Below, piece after piece: positions 46,353 through 56,340 of a DNA stretch of 64,000 nt (position 1 is the first letter of the stretch; each line of letters opens with the position of its first letter). The stretch is from Diphasiastrum complanatum (Eukaryota > Streptophyta > Lycopodiopsida > Lycopodiales > Lycopodiaceae), in contig CM055099.1 in NCBI GenBank assembly GCA_029204225.1, positions 43,772,914 through 43,836,913 on the forward strand. Reading direction: 5' to 3'. Made by a program: the position numbers and the translations under genes. Under the pieces are notes generated by a model. It searched no databases, was not told the origin of the DNA, and was given only the letters and a program-made list of their open reading frames with translations.

Positions 46353-46590
46353 ACTCTCCCTCAATGATAAAATTACATTCTTCTATGCCTAAGAGACTAC
46401 GAAGGTTCTCAAATTTACATTTACCTACAGACTTAGTAAAAATATCAGCCACTTGATCTTCAGATTTACAAAAAACTAGATCAATGGTGCCATCAATTAT
46501 TTTCTCTCGAACAAAGTGAAGATGTATCTCGATGTGTTTTGTTCGAGCATGTAGAATTGGATTTCTGGTCGAAGAAAAAAAACGTTTCTA
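46353..46590 (-). pseudogene. Copia-D pol C-terminus
   Basis: On the minus strand the sequence encodes the end of a copia polyprotein: HFVREKIIDGTIDL-like, SEDQVADIFTKSVGKCKFENL and RSLLGIEEC. It is truncated on the right at about 46590, where it joins other debris. Confidence 0.75.
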
Positions 46591-46770
46591 ATTATAAAGC
46601 CTTGCTAGCTTTCAGCCCTCTGTCTGACGAAGATGTTCGCGAACACAAAAGTCAAGAGACACGAAGCACGAAAGATTTGCGAACACTTGACAAGAAGACA
46701 CGAACACAAAAGATTTGTGAACGAGAATCTTTTGCGGTCCAACATGAAAAAGTCAGACGACAGAAACGAA
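46591..46770. repeat. Junction segment with short CGAACAC repeats
   Basis: Contains TTCGCGAACACAAAAG, GCGAACACTTGACAAGAAGACACGAACACAAAAG and related words, partly palindromic (GTTCGCGAAC at about 46636). It separates copia-D from gypsy sequence. Confidence 0.5.
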
Positions 46771-46771
46771 A

Positions 46772-47260
46772 TCAACGAACAAAAAGCTCTTTTTCTTGCA
46801 TGGTATATCGAGTTTGTGCATCAAAGAATTTTCCACTCTCAAAGGCAACAAGCCTTCTCTCTTGGAGTAGAACCATACCAATAGCAAAATCACTAGCATC
46901 CACTTTGACAACATAAAGTTTATCAGGATCCACTATGACTAGGACCAGTGCCGAGACAATTTGATCTTTGAGTTTATTGAAACACAAATCTTATTCCTCA
47001 TTTCACTTGATTGGTGGGTTGGGCCTACTCTTTCGAGTTTTAACCCCTTTCAACACACTATCGAGAGGTGCAACAATCTTCAAATAATCAAGAATAAATT
47101 TGTGGAAGAAAACTGTGAATCCAATAAAAGATTTGAATTCACGCATGATCTTAGGAATCGACTACTCAATAATTGTCTTTATTTTTTCTCAATCGATCTT
47201 AAACCCTTGCCAAGATATAACTTGACCAATATAAAGCAGTTATTTTTTAAAGAATTCACA
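46772..47260 (-). pseudogene. Ty3/gypsy reverse transcriptase end and RNase H
   Basis: Minus strand, shifting frames: LLYIGQVISWQGFKIDREK, IMREFKSFIGFT, FFHKFI, APLDSVLKG, DLCFNKLKDQIVSA, then the RNase H start VDPDKLYVVKVDASDFAIG, VLLQERRLVAFES and RYTMQEKEL. These are typical of a plant chromovirus-type gypsy element. Confidence 0.87.
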
Positions 47261-47339
47261 TTTTGATTATTTTACATAAAGCTTCTCTTGTTTAAAGAAC
47301 CTCAAAACAATTCAGAGATGTTTTATAAAGTCCTACACA

Positions 47340-47795
47340 CATGATACTATCCTAAGCATGTCAAACAAAGCAACATTAACAAAGGGAATGGGTGGTGGAT
47401 AGACCAGCCCAACCAAACCTAGATCATACAGATCTAGCCCCCGAGCTATAGATTAATCACAATCATGGAAAGAGGAATCACACTAGCAGCATGTAGCTAC
47501 TAATCACATAATCAAGCATACACTAGTGAGAGCCCAATAGGTATACTTATACCCTCCAAGGCCCATGCACCACTAGTAGTGCACTGTGACACCTCACTGG
47601 ACACCTCTACAGCCTATTGGGGCCACGTCATCCAGTTCCCCAATGACTCACTGAAAGACCCATACCAACTCCACCACCATGTGTTTAGGCCTACAACCAT
47701 TAATTATGACCATGTACACATAAGGGCCCCTTACGGGTTGTTGGTCTACTGATCCTTAGCGTGGACATGCTACCCAAGACCAGTCATGGGCATGA
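47340..47795 (-). repeat. Gypsy LTR (partial)
   Basis: On the minus strand it begins TGTCATGCCCATGACTGG at about 47795, next to a polypurine tract. Its left end is approximate. A 70-bp fragment of the same LTR start recurs at 48197-48266. Confidence 0.65.
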
Positions 47796-47810
47796 CATTC
47801 TTCTCCCCTT
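47796..47810 (-). other. Gypsy polypurine tract
   Basis: AAGGGGAGAAGAA on the minus strand lies immediately before the TGTCATGCCC LTR start, as expected for plus-strand DNA priming. Confidence 0.65.
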
Positions 47811-47825
47811 ATTCAAGTATTGTCC

Positions 47826-48180
47826 TCAAAATTTAAAACTAGGGAAGTCCTTCCTTAAGCTTTGTTTATGTTCCCAAGAATCATCATCGTCTGTACATCC
47901 CTTCCATCGAACTAGATGCTTGGTAACTATACGGTTTCTCAATCGTTTAGTTCTTGTATCCAAGATCTTTTCACCGTTCAAGTCGAGATACACCCGGTGA
48001 TTCATCCAACAAGTCCAATTGATTTCTAGATCCAAGATGCTCTCCTTCACATAGACTCTTCTTGAGTCGGCTTATGTGAAATATCGGATGCACTTGAGAT
48101 TCTTCCGGGAGTTCTAATTGGTAAGCTAAGGATCCGATCTTTTTCAAAATCTGATACGGTCCTCTATATCTAGGGGACAA
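47826..48180 (-). pseudogene. Chromovirus integrase C-terminus with chromodomain
   Basis: Two overlapping minus-strand frames: 48180-47971 with SPRYRGPYQILKKIGSLAYQ and HPIFHISRLKK, and 48050-47826 with EKILDTRTKRLRNRIVTKHL, VRWKGCTDDDDSWE. The latter is the chromodomain-like module that directs chromovirus insertion. One frameshift separates them. Confidence 0.88.
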
Positions 48181-48196
48181 TTATAGTCACAATTAA

Positions 48197-48266
48197 CTTA
48201 CGGGTTGTTGGTCTACTGATCCCTAGCGTGGACACTCTACCCGAGACCAGTCAAGGGCATGACATG
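48197..48266 (-). repeat. 70-bp gypsy LTR-start fragment
   Basis: Nearly the same as 47730-47795 (CTTACGGGTTGTTGGTCTACTG, GACCAGTCA). It lies between the integrase end and reverse transcriptase fragments, so the element was rearranged. Confidence 0.8.
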
Positions 48267-48830
48267 TTTCATATGCTCTTTTCGTGTCCTACTGTAGATA
48301 ATAATATCATCTTAGGAATACCACTACAAACTTTTCCAGATACGGATGAAATAAATCATTCATCATTTGTTGAAATGCATTAGTCAAACCAAAAGACAAA
48401 ACAAAAAATTGATAATGATCGAACCGAGTTTTGAAACCAATTTTTGATACATCATCCATATGTATCCTGATTTGATAATAACCCGTTCAAAAATCAATTT
48501 CAGTGAAGTATTTAGCTCCACCCAAATGATCAACCAGATTGTCCATCCTAGGCAAAGGATCTTTGTTCTTGATAGTAACTTTATTCAATTCCTTATATAC
48601 ACATCCGAAAGGTACCATCCTTCTTATCCTTTAGAATAACTGATGCTCCCCATGGGGGCTTACTAGGACGAATATGACCCATTTGGAGATATTCCTCAAT
48701 TTGTCAAGTCACTTCATTCTCGTCCTTCAGCCTAAACCAATACAATTGTTGAAAAACAGGTTGACTACTCGGAATGAATTCTATCTTATGATCTACTGAC
48801 TAAGATGGTGGCAAACCATGAGTCAATGGG
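48267..48830 (-). pseudogene. Ty3/gypsy reverse transcriptase fragment
   Basis: Minus strand in broken frames: [25 protein letters not shown], then FGLTNAFQQMMNDLFHPYLEK and FVVVF. It matches the palm region of gypsy reverse transcriptase and is broken at the YxDD region. Confidence 0.82.
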
Positions 48831-49522
48831 GAACACCTAACGAAATTCTTGTTTAAAATCTAATAACAACCTTAAACTAACATTAGTTTTAAATTTCAAT
48901 AGTGAAATTTTTATTGTAGTGTTTTACCTCTTTAATTAAAGTGTTGCACATATTTTTGGTGTGATATTTTATTCAAACACTACCTTCAAGTCAAATGTAC
49001 ATCTTTGAACTGAGTGCCTCAATCTCCTTGAAGGCTCTTCACCTACCTCACCTAACACAATTCTACCAAAAATATGAGTTGGTTTTCTCAAATTTAGGCT
49101 TGGAAGTTTGTGAAATGTGCAATCTCCACTTGTTGACTCAAGACAGGAGCAAATAAAAAGTCTTGGCTTTGATTTCAAGAAGAACAACCCTATGACTTTT
49201 CCACCTTGAGCTACAACCCTAGAAAAAGGGCCTCATCATACATGAACCTTTTCTCGTAATGTCAAAATTTTAGAATCTCTTTTTCGCATTTTAGACATGC
49301 CTTAGTATGAAATTTTTTTTGACTTGAACCTCGTCGAAAAACAAATTGGGACAAACAAAAGTCAAAGCTGTGTCTAGAATTAATACTATAAACAAGAATA
49401 AAAAAAAGTCAAAATCAACATAAAAAAGGGCCTTTTCTTGTGGCCTTTCCCACCACATGAGATGAATTAAGGGCCCCCTTCAAATATACATGGTAGTGGA
49501 AAACTTATCTTGAAAACAATAT
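48831..49522. other. No recognised gene
   Basis: AT-rich DNA. A possible weak fragment of repeat R1 lies near 49420-49500. Confidence 0.45.
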
Positions 49523-49537
49523 CACGTCAGTGACGTG
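49523..49537. promoter_or_regulatory. 15-bp palindrome with paired TGACGTG sites
   Basis: CACGTCAGTGACGTG is self-complementary except for the central base. TGACG(T) is the core bound by plant TGA/bZIP factors. Confidence 0.45.
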
Positions 49538-49574
49538 TAACATATACCTTTTTGATGGCCATGACACATCTCCT

Positions 49575-49690
49575 TATTCCTCGATGCCCGTCAATGCCCG
49601 TCATGCAACGTTCCCCCTCGTTCCTGGATGGCCGTCAATGCCCGTCATTCCAGGTTCCTCCTCGTTCCTTAGCTGGCCGTCAATGCCCTT
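49575..49690. repeat. About 55-bp tandem repeat
   Basis: Units share GGCCGTCAATGCCCGTCAT and CCTCGTTCC; there are two to two and a half copies. Confidence 0.8.
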
Positions 49691-49744
49691 CATTTAGAAG
49701 ACCTTAAGTATTTCATTTGAAGCTTTGAAGTGAGAGTTTGACGG

Positions 49745-49860
49745 CTTTGACGTCACGTTCACGATAAAATGCACTAACGCAGCAGTACCACACTGCAGAG
49801 TCCACGCAAAATGAACGCAAGAGCATTGGCGAATCGGTTATAGCCACGTGTCAGCCACGT
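49745..49860. promoter_or_regulatory. Cluster of bZIP-type motifs
   Basis: TGACGTCAC at 49748-49756, CACGTG at 49845-49850 within GCCACGTGTCAGCCACGT. They look like an orphan promoter, but no ORF follows on either side. Confidence 0.35.
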
Positions 49861-50650
49861 ATTGAATAGCAAACCCAGTACAGCTCGAATTTCCATTACT
49901 ACATGGAAATTTCCAGGCGCCTTCTTGGAAATTTGGAAAATTTTAATTTAAAAAAAACGTCAATTTCCAAATTTGTTTTTTTTTCTTTGTTGGTAGAGGG
50001 TCAATTTTTTTTGGTTTTGAAATTTCAGATATTAATTTAAGTAGAACTAAACCAATATTAAAATTACTTAACAAGAACATTATTAAAATTAATAAAAAAA
50101 ATTCAAACTTCAAAGGCTTCAAAAATCCAAAGTGACAGTGGGACCGGTGTTCGAGAAACATTTTTTTTGATTCTAGTGTGAATGAACCGAGCTAGTTGGT
50201 ATGTGCCCTTCTAATACAAGGGTTACCTTGTGCTCGCACTCGAGTTTGTACCTTATTAAGTGTCGTGTCACCCTTGGAGATTGCTTTAGTCACCAAGTGC
50301 TACATCACCATCCATCATTGTATCTTTGTATCGTCAACATATATATGTAGTAATGCAAGATTCTTGGGCACTTTCAATTGTTCGACATAATAAAATTAGA
50401 GAACGGCTCCATCACGACTTCCCGCGTTACCCATCAATGATAATATTAAAGCTAGTGACTCGGAGGACATGTAAGCTAATGGGCTTTTCCATCCTTATTT
50501 CATATAAGCATGGTTTTTTAAAGCATGGTTTTTTAGTTTGCCTTTGGCCTTACTCTTGTTGTCCATTTCTAGCCTTGTTGTGAGTGGTAAGCCATCTCGA
50601 CATTTTTTTGATGTGCATTTGTTTGATGAATTGAAGTTTCAAAATGCAAA

Positions 50651-50655
<5 letters not shown>
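49861..50655. other. No recognised gene
   Basis: T/A-rich with only short ORFs. Confidence 0.5.

Positions 50656-50725
<70 letters not shown>
50656..50725 (+). repeat. (CT)35 microsatellite
   Basis: About 70 bp of pure CT. ORFs in this area encoding poly(SL) or poly(RE) are artefacts of it. Confidence 0.98.
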
Positions 50726-50734
<9 letters not shown>

Positions 50735-52053
50735 TGCAGTTTGTCTTCGAAAGTGCATGACAAAGCTCTTGGGATATTTAGTATCAAATTCTTTTATGTT
50801 TGGACGATTCTTGAGTCTCGTAAAGTGCATTGGAACACTCCAATTAAAACCTATTGGAAAATATTATACAACAAATGTTTCCAAGTTAATTAGGGGAAGG
50901 CCATCCCTTGTTTAAGTCTTGGCAATTATTGTAAAGTGTATTGGAACACCCCAATTAATACAACAAATATTTCCAAATAAATAGAGGAATGGCATTCCTC
51001 AATTGAGTGCGAGGGGGAGAAGATCCATGTCAAACTTAACAACACTAGTTTGTTAATATATGAAGTATCCAAATAGGAAAAATTGAAAGCATTCATCCCA
51101 AAATCCTTCAACAAGGACTAGCTAAATGTGTCCCAAGCAGGAAAAAGATGAAGGACACCTAACACATTTGTTCATTGCTTCTCACTTGAGTGAGTTTCTA
51201 GGAGTATAGATTATCAAGCAACAAGATAGTACCAAAACAAAATTAATGACTTAGGGGACTCGTTTAAAGTAGTGACTCTGAAAGTAAAAATGGCACAAGC
51301 TCAAAATAGCTTCTCAAAACTTGAAATTGTGTGAAGTTCAGTCAAAAGCCCATTGCAAATAATACAAACATGTACATCACAAACTTTAGTGAGGTCAACA
51401 TAAATTGGTACCTCAGTTGGCGAATCACATTTGGAGCCAACAGAAAGAGTAGGAGGAACAGAAGTATAGTGGTTTTGTAGGCTAACAAAAGAGGACTCTA
51501 ATATTTAGAACGTCTAAATTTTTGTCGACACTTTTCAATAAGTCCTTTTTAGACTTGAGCAACATAGATTACTATTTTTTTTTTGGTGTGTAGAAGTTGT
51601 TGTAGGTTCTCTCTTTGAAGAATTGAGAACAAATTGTGAGAGGTTGCGAATTTATAAATATGTAGACTTTTAGATGTTTCTAAAATTAATGGGGGTTGAT
51701 GCATTGTTTTGCGTTGTTTTTTGTAAGAAAATTTCTGACTGCCAATCCATTGGGCATTCAGTTTTCGCAACATTAAACTATTGATCTAAAGATGATTGTA
51801 CTATAAGCAAATGCCATCCTAGTTGCAAGGTGGGGTCCACCCTCATCCGAGGGTGGTAGGTCCTTGCATCTCTCAAGCACCCACCAACTTAAGATGAATC
51901 ATTGCCATGGGAATGGAGGTTATAGACTCACCTCTAATTAAACCCAAGACTTATTTGTCAATTTTGTAGGCAAACTAACTATTTTTAATCCAGAGGTGCC
52001 AATTCTTAGGTTTCCTTTTGTATTTAGTGTAAGCCCGATAGAGCTCAATATGT
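50726..52053. other. No recognised gene
   Basis: Contains one direct repeat: AAAGTG(C/T)ATTGGAACAC(T/C)CCAATTAA at about 50822 and 50935. Otherwise nothing recognised. Confidence 0.5.
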
Positions 52054-52460
52054 AGTAGTTCTTTGGAAAAGGTTTCCATTCAAAAAGTTCAACAAAAAAA
52101 AAACATCATAAAAGAAATCCCACCCAAAAAATCTTAAAATTGACGTCACGTGGAAGAAGGGGCCATTCTTGTTGCCCTTCCAACCCCAAAGTTCCTTTCA
52201 AAATATTCATCCAAAAATCCAATCCATAATACAAAACCTAGAAGAAAAATCTTAAAATTAACTATGTGTGAGACAAGGGTTGGTTCTTGCGGGTTGTTCC
52301 ATCCTTTTGAGGGAAATGGGCCTCTTGAACCCATCACCTCAATGGGTTGAAGGGCCTCAAAACTTCCGCTCGCGTTTTCCTTAAAAGAAAAAAGTCGTCT
52401 CCGAGAGATTAAAATTTTGAGCAACCAAAAGATTTGAGAATGGACCTGGGATTTAGAAGT
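52054..52460 (+). repeat. Dispersed repeat family R1, copy 2
   Basis: Direct, diverged copy of 4003-4432 with the same landmarks in order. Just inside it, TGACGTCACGTGG at 52141-52153 overlaps C-box and G-box motifs; it lies about 700 bp upstream of the decarboxylase TATA box. Confidence 0.8.
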
Positions 52461-52755
52461 CAACAAATAATTTAAAAAAAAGGCCAACAAAAAAAGTTGC
52501 ATGATATTGGAAGGAACCTCAAAGGAGCTTTCCCTATTTTTATTTTAATTATTATTAGAGAGAGTATTTGTTGGGACTATCCCAAATTTATTAAAAATAA
52601 TATATATATATATTATCTTTTAAATTTTTTTTTTATTATTATTAGTCTCACTATTTCCTATGGGCATAGCTCGGGATGATAATGGCCGTTGGATTGTGTC
52701 ATTAGCGTTTCGATCTTTGACACGCTTCATTGAGGGGGACGGCGCTGTTATCAGG

Positions 52756-52763
52756 CACGTGGC
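52756..52763 (+). promoter_or_regulatory. G-box/ABRE-like site of the arginine decarboxylase promoter
   Basis: CACGTGGC, 68 bp upstream of the TATA box. The inverted copy has CACGTGTC at the same place. ABRE-type sites fit the known stress and ABA induction of plant arginine decarboxylases. Confidence 0.55.
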
Positions 52764-52830
52764 GGTTTGTTAGTGGAGCGCGCTTATGAAGACCTAATGC
52801 GCTTTGGATGGGCCTTCTTCCGTCTCCTCG

Positions 52831-52838
52831 TATAAAAT
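52831..52838 (+). promoter_or_regulatory. TATA box of the arginine decarboxylase gene
   Basis: TATAAAAT in CTCGTATAAAATTACC. Transcription would start near 52860. The corresponding segment is absent from the inverted copy at the left edge. Confidence 0.7.
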
Positions 52839-52951
52839 TACCCCGCCGTTTTATTATCTTCGTCGTCGTTTCAAAAACAGCTAACGATCCAATTGCGACC
52901 AAAATCGGGCTTCGCCTTCGCCTTCGCCTTCGCTTCTCGTATATTGGATCG

Positions 52952-52972
52952 ATGAATTGGATGATGGAGTAA
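52952..52972 (+). CDS. Upstream ORF 1 (6 codons) in the decarboxylase leader
   Basis: Encodes MNWMME then TAA. In the inverted copy the first ATG is ATA, but the internal ATGATGGAGTAA is kept. Possibly regulatory. Confidence 0.4.
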   Translation: MNWMME

Positions 52973-53021
52973 ATATCTTCCTTAAATTTGCTCAAATCTG
53001 TCTTAAATTGCTCGTGATTTC

Positions 53022-53048
53022 ATGCACTGCGTGTTTTTTTCTGTCTGA
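53022..53048 (+). CDS. Upstream ORF 2 (8 codons) in the decarboxylase leader
   Basis: Encodes MHCVFFSV. The inverted copy encodes MHCVFFV, one codon shorter, so start, stop and peptide are kept while the flanks drift. Confidence 0.45.
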   Translation: MHCVFFSV

Positions 53049-54232
53049 TTCTTTTGTTCGTCTGATCAAATCTGGGGGATAAGATGTATGCGGTGAGTGT
53101 TTCTTTCAAGATAAAGGACAAGATTATGTGTTGAGATGTTTTTGTGAGGATTTGCTGTTGTGAGAAATTTGTGAGGATGCGGTAATGCTGTTTCGGTGTG
53201 AAGCGGAATCCAGTGCTGTTGTTGTTGAGATTGTGTGCGTGATTGATTTGGTTGGTCCGTGTTTGGATTTTTGGTTTGCTCGTGATTTTGGCGAGCTTTC
53301 CGCATTTGAGAAGTTGCATCAAGGCGGCCGCTCCCACGCTTAGTGCCGTGCTGTTTTTTCATTGCCAGGAGTCTGAAGAAGCAGTGTAACTGTGACCTGT
53401 GAAGAGATCAACTCGATATTTGCGGTAACTTTGTAAGTTCAACTTTACAATGTTTGCATATTATGGATATGTATTTTCAAACAGTTGAGCATATTTTTGC
53501 ATGAAACGTTCGATTACTATGCATCGAGCTTTGTAAGGAAAGTGTATATTAATGAGGGAAGTCCTGATAACTTGTATGTTTGCATGAGCGGAATCATCTC
53601 CTAAGTACTTTCACATAAGGAAAATCGAACTTATTAAACCTTCGGATGACAAAGAAGCAGTCAACTAATAGGCCACATATCTCAGGCTCCTAATATGAGG
53701 AATCTAGTCTATTTGTGGTTGAACAGTTTGTTTGTTGGTTTCCGTTAGTACATATTCCAATCCTCATTCATATTGTTAGCTCCTAACGTAGAAATTTCTT
53801 TTGCTTATGCCAACTGGAAGTTTGTGAGAAATTTGCATTCAGATTCTTAAATTGCGATCCCTGGTTGGATTTACCATCATTTATGGCTCCTCACTAAATA
53901 TTGAGGTTTTATTCTCATCCAGTATAACAGAAAAAGCATTTCCAATAGCTATACACCATAAGTCATTGCCAAATTGAAAACTCAGTTCAGAAAAGCTCAG
54001 CTTAGAAATGGTGTAGCCTATCACCTGAATGGAAATCCTTCTGCGCTCCGATGTCTGATGTATTATTCACTTGTGTGCTCCTAATATTACTTCATTCTGC
54101 TTTCTTCGAAAGTCTGTCATGCTGACACAATAATCAGTAGTATTAGTAAATTATTTCTGAAACTCTTCAAACCGTACAGGATCTTTCTGGAGTTAAATAC
54201 AGTTCTAGAAAATTGATTCAGCAGAGCTCGAG

Positions 54233-54250
54233 CCGAGGCTCCAGCCTCGG
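54233..54250 (+). promoter_or_regulatory. GC-rich leader hairpin, ADC-box-like
   Basis: CCGAGGCTCCAGCCTCGG forms an uninterrupted stem 56 nt upstream of the start codon. A conserved GC-rich stem-loop (ADC box) that limits translation is known in plant arginine decarboxylase leaders. I judge this to be its counterpart from position and shape. Confidence 0.55.
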
Positions 54251-54306
54251 CGTCTTGCCAAGAGTGTTCTTTGGAGGATTTTGCGCTTTTGCTGCCGGCG
54301 AAGGCC

Positions 54307-56340
54307 ATGCCCCCCTTAGCATGCGTGGAAGGGTGTCAGGCCCTTTCTTTCGATACTCTCAATGGCTCTTTTGCATTAGATATTGACAAATCGAGCGCAA
54401 ACTGGTCCCCAGAGAAATCTATGGGTTTATACAGGATAAACGGATGGGGATCACCCTATTTTGTTATCAACAAACAAGGTAATATGGCTGTACGTCCTCA
54501 TGGCAGCGCAAGCCACTCTGACGAGATAGACCTCGTGGAAGTTTTGCAAAAGATTCAAGAGGGCGGAGAAATGGCTCCTCCCTTGATCATCCGTTTCCCC
54601 GAAATCCTTCGAAACAGGATCGAGACATTACAAGGTGGATTTAACACTGCTATTCTCCTTCGAGGATATATGGGCAGCTTCCAGGGCGTATTTCCGATTA
54701 AGTGCAACCCTGACCGCTTCGTGGTTGAAGATATTGTCAAGTTCGGTCGGAGCTTCTCTTTTGGGCTCGAGGCAGGATCGAAACCCGAGCTAGTGATGGC
54801 GATTGCATGCATGTCAAAACTTGCAAGTAAAAATGCCCTTCTCATTTGCAATGGCTACAAAGATGCTGAGTACATGCAGCTAGCATTGGTGTCTCGAAGA
54901 CTTGGAATACAGTCCGTGATTGTTTTGGAGGAGGAAGATGAACTAGACCTGGTTCTCAAGACAAGCGAGATATTGCAAGTGCAGCCTGTGATCGGTGTTC
55001 GAGCGAAGCTTAGCACTAAACACGGGGGCCACTGGGGAGAAACCTCTGGAGACAAAGGCAAATTTGGTTTATCGTCATTCCAGTTGCTAAGAGTGGCTCA
55101 AAAACTGAAGAAGCTCGAGATGATGGAATGCCTTCAATTGCTGCACTTTCATATAGGATCTCAGATTCCATCTTTGTCCATTCTCAAGGAAGGGGTTAGC
55201 GAGGCAGCTCATATCTACTGCGAGCTCTCTCGCATGGGAGCTGGCATGAAATATTTAGACGTCGGTGGCGGACTTGGGGTAGACTACGATGGATCGTACT
55301 CATCTGCTTCGAAAATGTCTGTTGGTTACACCACTACCGAGTATGCCGAGCAGGTGGTGAATGCGGTCGCTGATGCCTGTGCGGTGAAGAATGTGAATCC
55401 TCCCATTATCTGCTGCGAGAGTGGCCGGGGATTGGTCTCTCATCACTCCGTACTTTGTTTTCAGGCCATGTCCACTAGCCAAATGCCGGATCACAGTGAA
55501 AGGTTGAGCAGCATGGAGCAAGATCTGAGAGCTCTATTTGAAATGGAAAGCCTTCCCCAAGAATTGATGGCTTTATTAAGCAAAATTACCCATCTGGTTC
55601 GAGTTGGAGATTTTGCCAATGCCGTTGCTTCTGCTAAGCATCTCAAGCAAGAATGTGCACGGCTATTCAAACGTGGTCTGCTAAATTTGGAGGTAAGAGC
55701 TTTGGCTGATAGGGTTAATGAGATCCTCTGTCATATTAGTAATCCTGAATCCCAAATTACTACCTACAACATAAACCTCTCAATATTCAAGTCCATACCA
55801 GATAGCTGGGCAATCGGCCAGATTTTCCCAATTGTTCCTTTACAAACATTGGATCAAGAACCAGACGTGCAGGCAGTTTTGTCTGATCTAACGTGTGACA
55901 GCGATGGCAAAATATGTTCATTTGTTGGTGGTGACGCACATGAAAAGAAGGCCGCTCAATGCCTTCATCTGCACAAACTTCAAGCTGGCAGACCTTATTA
56001 CCTGGGTATGTTCCTGGGAGGCGCATATCAAGAAATCTTAGGCAGCATGCACAATCTTTTTGGTTCGACACATGTGGTTCACATATTGGGAAAGGCCGAA
56101 GGCAGTTTCCAAATTTTCCGTGAGTTGCCAGGCCAAACCATATCCAATGTTTTGCGTGCTATGCAACATGATCCAGCCAACATGACAAATGATCTTCAGG
56201 CTCGTGTGGTCTCTGCTCTTCAAGAAGGGCGATTCAAAGATCAAACCGAAGCAACGGCGACTTTAAATATTATATTCTCTAGCTTCTCTTCATACACCTA
56301 CCTCGCTCCTGATCGCCATTTTAGTTCTCACACAGAGTAA
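54307..56340 (+). CDS. ADC: Arginine decarboxylase
   Basis: Single intronless ORF, 677 aa from the first ATG (54307, context GGCCATGCC); 12 in-frame codons upstream begin with TTG and are leader. It converts arginine to agmatine using pyridoxal phosphate, the first step of the plant arginine route to putrescine and polyamines. The N-terminus (MPPLACVEG) resembles other plant enzymes. The PLP lysine is K132 in FPIKCNPDRFVVEDI. HFHIGSQ is at 280-286, the glycine-rich phosphate-binding DVGGGLGVDYDG starts at 318, CESGRG is at 370-375, and the active-site cysteine is C530 in TCDSDGKI. YYLGMFLGGAYQE is at 564-576. Length is slightly short of the usual 700-720. The promoter and leader with uORFs and a GC hairpin suggest translational control. 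No defects seen. Confidence 0.97.
   Translation: MPPLACVEGCQALSFDTLNGSFALDIDKSSANWSPEKSMGLYRINGWGSPYFVINKQGNMAVRPHGSASHSDEIDLVEVLQKIQEGGEMAPPLIIRFPEILRNRIETLQGGFNTAILLRGYMGSFQGVFPIKCNPDRFVVEDIVKFGRSFSFGLEAGSKPELVMAIACMSKLASKNALLICNGYKDAEYMQLALVSRRLGIQSVIVLEEEDELDLVLKTSEILQVQPVIGVRAKLSTKHGGHWGETSGDKGKFGLSSFQLLRVAQKLKKLEMMECLQLLHFHIGSQIPSLSILKEGVSEAAHIYCELSRMGAGMKYLDVGGGLGVDYDGSYSSASKMSVGYTTTEYAEQVVNAVADACAVKNVNPPIICCESGRGLVSHHSVLCFQAMSTSQMPDHSERLSSMEQDLRALFEMESLPQELMALLSKITHLVRVGDFANAVASAKHLKQECARLFKRGLLNLEVRALADRVNEILCHISNPESQITTYNINLSIFKSIPDSWAIGQIFPIVPLQTLDQEPDVQAVLSDLTCDSDGKICSFVGGDAHEKKAAQCLHLHKLQAGRPYYLGMFLGGAYQEILGSMHNLFGSTHVVHILGKAEGSFQIFRELPGQTISNVLRAMQHDPANMTNDLQARVVSALQEGRFKDQTEATATLNIIFSSFSSYTYLAPDRHFSSHTE

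Larger units (their letters stand above)
52860..54306 (+). other. 5' leader of the arginine decarboxylase gene, with intron
   Basis: Leader exon 1 runs from about 52860 to 53432. The donor GTAAGT at 53433-53438 is conserved in the inverted copy. A likely acceptor is CCGTACAG ending at 54179, giving an intron of about 750 bp and leaving about 127 nt of leader before the ATG. Exon 1 carries three short upstream ORFs (52952, 53022 and about 53083). The transcript start and acceptor are inferred. Confidence 0.55.

Noticed and set aside
50569-50915. ORFs with poly(SL) or poly(RE)
   Set aside because: Translation of a CT microsatellite on either strand.
54271-54306. Decarboxylase start at 54271
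   Set aside because: That codon is TTG; the first in-frame ATG is 54307 and gives an N-terminus like other plant enzymes.
54117-54308. Minus-strand ORF overlapping the decarboxylase start
   Set aside because: Antisense shadow of the leader and N-terminus.
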